64,000 bases of DNA from Bacillus sp. SB49 (GTDB lineage: Bacteria > Bacillota > Bacilli > Bacillales > Halobacillaceae): NCBI RefSeq assembly GCF_000469135.2, contig NZ_CP048117.1, forward strand, positions 310,001 to 374,000, in the 5' to 3' direction. Below the pieces are notes generated by a model. That model did not search any database, was not told the origin of the DNA, and saw nothing but the letters and a program-made list of their open reading frames with translations. Numbering within the stretch: the stretch's first letter is position 1; every line of letters begins with the position of its first letter. The translations under genes and the position numbers were made by a program. Below, one piece after another: positions 61,887 to 64,000 of this stretch.

Positions 61887-62436
61887 ATTTATCCGGCTCT
61901 AAATGCCGGCTCATCTGCATGTATTTATTAAATACGACGGTCATTTCTTTTAAACGGTTGCGCACATCCTCATCGATCAGTTCTCCCTGGGTGGAGAAGT
62001 GGTTCGTGTGGGTGTAGACATAGTTCGGTGTCACCATACAGCGGAAGTAATTCAAGATCGGTTTCAATTGATTCTCGATGACCAGATGGTGCTGCAGTGT
62101 ACCGCCGTTTGCTACGATCGAAACGGGCTTATAACGCATGGCCAGCGGGGATACTGCATCGAAAACATTCTTTAACGTTCCAGGAATGGATCCTTGGAAG
62201 ATGGGTGTCGCGATTACATAGGCATCTGCACTTTCTACGGCCTGAATAAGCGCCTGCATATCTTCATTATATTCGTCCGCAGGCCTCCCATCGACGAATT
62301 GCAGGTCATAATTCTCCAAATCGACGATCTGGGTGTCGTGGGTGTCCGGAAGGTTTTGTATATATCCTTCTATTTCATTTAACAATGTTCTCGTTTTCTT
62401 ACCGACAATTGTTCCATTCAACAATAAGATCCTCAT
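61885..62436 (-). CDS. NAD(P)H-dependent FMN reductase (flavodoxin fold)
   Basis: 183 residues: MRILLLNGTIVGKKTRTLLNEI (phosphate loop), VIATPIFQGSIPGTLKNVFDAV (flavin loop) and VANGGTLQHHLVIENQLKPIL. Typical SsuE/ArsH-like reductase; partner unknown. ATG 62436 follows AAGGAGAGAA. Confidence 0.9.
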   Translation of the reverse strand: MRILLLNGTIVGKKTRTLLNEIEGYIQNLPDTHDTQIVDLENYDLQFVDGRPADEYNEDMQALIQAVESADAYVIATPIFQGSIPGTLKNVFDAVSPLAMRYKPVSIVANGGTLQHHLVIENQLKPILNYFRCMVTPNYVYTHTNHFSTQGELIDEDVRNRLKEMTVVFNKYMQMSRHLEPDK

Positions 62437-62681
62437 CAACGTTCTCTCCTTTATTTTCTAGAACCTAACATAGCGTATGCAAAAATGAATGAAGTGGGCT
62501 TTATAACAAGTGCTGATATGTATGCCTGTGTAGAAACGGTCGATGGACCGACTATATCGAATAAGAGAAGTGCCGGTCCCGTCCATTTCATGGTAAAGTA
62601 TCACGTAAGTTAAAGCAATCGTAAGCGGACGCTGGTACAGCGGCTTAGGTGCCGTTATAATGAGGTAGAGGAGTGAAGATC

Positions 62682-62954
62682 ATGATCAAAATGCTCAGAC
62701 GGATCAAGTTCCTTCTACATATAAGAAAATCGATACCTTTCCTCATCCGTTTCTTTCGATCGGCAGAAGTGACCCCCTGGAAAAAATGGCTTTCTTTGCT
62801 GTTTTTGCTCGGCTATGTCGCTTTTCCGTGGGATTTAATACCTGATTTCCTTTTGGTCATTGGTTTTATCGATGATCTCGCTGTCCTGACGTTCGTTCTA
62901 CAGCTTATGGTGAGGATGGCTCCGGATTCGCTGAAGGAAGAATATGAGGTATAG
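62682..62954 (+). CDS. YkvA family membrane protein (DUF1232)
   Basis: 90 residues with the DUF1232 core: WKKWLSLLFLLGYVAFPWDLIPDFLLVIGFIDDLAVLTFVLQLM. Function unknown. ATG 62682 is eight bases after GAGGAG; a GTG at 62673 is too close to it. Confidence 0.88.
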   Translation: MIKMLRRIKFLLHIRKSIPFLIRFFRSAEVTPWKKWLSLLFLLGYVAFPWDLIPDFLLVIGFIDDLAVLTFVLQLMVRMAPDSLKEEYEV

Positions 62955-63040
62955 GAGGATTAGGAAGGTTTAATGTAGGGAATTATGAGGTATGAGTTTA
63001 TTGTGAATGATTTTAAATAATCAGTCGAGGAGTGGTGATT

Positions 63041-63457
63041 TTGAGTAAAGCAATGTTTACAGCACACGCAACAGCTAAAGGTGGACGTAACGGCCATGTC
63101 ATTTCTGATGATGGTTTGATCGATTTGAACCTGGTCCAGCCGGGTGAAGGAAATGAAAAAGGTTCCAACCCTGAGCAGCTGTTTGCTGCCGGATATTCTG
63201 CATGCTATGACGGTGCATTGAACCTAATGGCAAGCAAGCAGAAGAAAGACATCGATTCAGAGGTCACTGCTGACGTAAGTCTGTTGAAAGATGAGTCGGA
63301 CAACGGCTTCAAAATCGGCGTTGTACTTAATGTTGATATTAAGGGAGTGACGCAGGAAGAAGCTGAGGAGCTTGCGAAAGCTGCCCACGAATTCTGCCCA
63401 TACTCCAAAGCGACTCGTGGTAACATCGAAGTAGAACTTAAGCCAAGAGCTGTATAA
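63041..63457 (+). CDS. ohr: organic hydroperoxide resistance protein (Ohr)
   Basis: 138 residues, OsmC fold: FTAHATAKGGRNGHVISDDG, first catalytic Cys in AAGYSACYDGAL and second in HEFCPYSKATRGN. Ohr reduces organic peroxides using lipoylated partners. TTG 63041 follows CGAGGAGTG. No OhrR regulator gene or obvious OhrR box lies here. Confidence 0.94.
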   Translation: MSKAMFTAHATAKGGRNGHVISDDGLIDLNLVQPGEGNEKGSNPEQLFAAGYSACYDGALNLMASKQKKDIDSEVTADVSLLKDESDNGFKIGVVLNVDIKGVTQEEAEELAKAAHEFCPYSKATRGNIEVELKPRAV

Positions 63458-63467
63458 GTCATACCTT

Positions 63468-63497
63468 TAGAAGCACCCGTTTTCCGGGTGCTTCTTT
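63468..63497 (+). terminator. terminator after ohr
   Basis: AGAAGCACCCG / CGGGTGCTTCT stem, TTTT loop, followed by TTGTTTG. Confidence 0.85.
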
Positions 63498-63564
63498 GTT
63501 TGCAATCCTGTTATTTTATCGATTCGGAAAAGTGTGGTATTTTAGAGGCGGAGGGATGAAGGTC

Positions 63565-63849
63565 ATGAAGATAACCGATCAAGCAAGAGACTTACTGCAT
63601 CAGATCTTAGAAGACGAAGAAGCCGGTTGTCTCCGCCTGTTTTTTGCCGGGTACGGCTGCGGGGAACCTGATATCGGAATGACGATCGGGGAACCTCAGG
63701 CAGATGACGAACTGCATCAGATCAACGATATCCCCGTTGCAATCGACGGGCGGATCATGCATCTGACGGAAACGTTAACGATTGAAGGCAAACAGACGAT
63801 GGAAGGACCGAAGTTTCAATTAAGCGGTCTACCGGAAAAAGAGTGTTGA
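63565..63849 (+). CDS. HesB/IscA-like iron-sulfur protein (YneR type)
   Basis: 94 residues: MKITDQARDLLHQILEDEEAGCLRLFFAGYGCGEPDIGMTIGEPQADD.. with Cys in the central loop (GYGCG) and at the C-terminus (KEC). The YneR group is a short IscA relative whose role in Fe-S metabolism is unproven. ATG 63565 is nine bases after GGCGGAGGG. Confidence 0.85.
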   Translation: MKITDQARDLLHQILEDEEAGCLRLFFAGYGCGEPDIGMTIGEPQADDELHQINDIPVAIDGRIMHLTETLTIEGKQTMEGPKFQLSGLPEKEC

Positions 63850-63852
63850 CTT

Positions 63853-63885
63853 CCCACTATCCAGCTGGATGTGGGTTTATTTTTT
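63853..63885 (+). terminator. terminator
   Basis: CCCAC-ATCCA / TGGAT-GTGGG stem followed by TTTATTTTTT. Confidence 0.75.
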
Positions 63886-63909
63886 AAACAGAGAGAGGTT
63901 CGAAACATC

Positions 63910-64000
63910 ATGATGGCACGTGGACACCAGGTCGTCGGATTCACTTTCGGGGTGGGTGCCTTGACGCTGCTTCCTTCCTTTGAATTGGTTTCCGAGCGAC
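63910..64000 (+). CDS. partial gene at window end, possible YdjM-type membrane hydrolase
   Basis: Thirty codons, MMARGHQVVGFTFGVGALTLLP.., preceded by GAGAGAGG. The His near the start and following hydrophobic segment resemble the beginning of YdjM/DUF457 membrane-bound metal-dependent hydrolases; too short to be sure. Confidence 0.5.
   Translation, partial: MMARGHQVVGFTFGVGALTLLPSFELVSER

Noticed and set aside
62955..63040. OhrR-type operator before ohr
   Set aside because: Searched for a TACAATT/AATTGTA dyad; none found.

Overview
The window is chromosomal DNA of a low-to-mid GC Gram-positive bacterium of the family Bacillaceae, most likely a moderately halophilic or halotolerant genus (Halobacillus, Pontibacillus, Thalassobacillus or similar). 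Evidence: strong AGGAGG-type ribosome sites with frequent TTG/GTG starts, sigma-A and sigma-B-like promoters, TnrA and CcpA (cre) boxes, Bacillus-type families (YpuA, YtvA, YueI, YkvA, MtnE, LytST, bacterial NOS), a C30-type carotenoid desaturase and rather acidic proteins. No rRNA, tRNA, CRISPR array, prophage or insertion sequence was recognised.

Layout. 1-5.6 kb: a secreted GH68 fructosyltransferase with two palindromic LacI-type operators upstream, an AI-2E-family permease, and a sulfur-flavoured group (cysteine dioxygenase, EamA exporter, YeiH-type exporter with a divergent LysR regulator). 6.6-17.3 kb: acetyltransferase, MFS exporter with divergent LysR regulator, LOV-STAS photoreceptor, acyl-CoA dehydrogenase, DJ-1/PfpI and DoxX proteins, YpuA, Sco1, hydrolase, secreted/anchored DUF protein. 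17.4-29.3 kb: PAS/GAF/GGDEF/EAL protein, NUDIX, cystathionine synthase/lyase, dicarboxylate or glutamate symporter, two ECF sigma/anti-sigma pairs, an ICMT-type methyltransferase plus carotenoid desaturase, and a uracil-DNA glycosylase. 29.5-35.5 kb: a type I toxin with an overlapping antisense RNA, PII-Amt under TnrA boxes, and a class I ribonucleotide reductase operon behind a cobalamin riboswitch. 35.6-41.5 kb: housekeeping and stress genes. 41.5-47.2 kb: a complete thiazole/oxazole-modified microcin (TOMM/LAP) cluster: Cys-rich precursor, E1-like/RRE protein, YcaO cyclodehydratase and tandem-domain SagB-type dehydrogenase. 47.3-52.8 kb: DDAH-like amidinohydrolase, MtnE aminotransferase, CoA-disulfide reductase, nitric oxide synthase and a nitrilase-family amidase. 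53-57 kb: LytS/LytT two-component system and a CstA-family (pyruvate) transporter with cre boxes. 57-64 kb: small acetyltransferases, lipid kinase, peroxiredoxin, a candidate structured RNA, lytic transglycosylase, flavin reductase, Ohr and an IscA-like protein.

The most notable systems are (i) the TOMM cluster, whose 49-residue core has 16 cysteines, almost all spaced every third residue, and no Ser or Thr, so a polythiazole product is predicted; (ii) a B12 riboswitch with its own terminator in front of a B12-independent ribonucleotide reductase, which predicts a B12-dependent class II enzyme elsewhere in the genome; (iii) the toxin/antisense RNA pair at 29.5-29.7 kb; (iv) an approximately 240-nt structured RNA candidate at 60.7-61.0 kb with its own promoter and terminator. 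All functional assignments come from reading motifs and remembered family features; no database search was possible.
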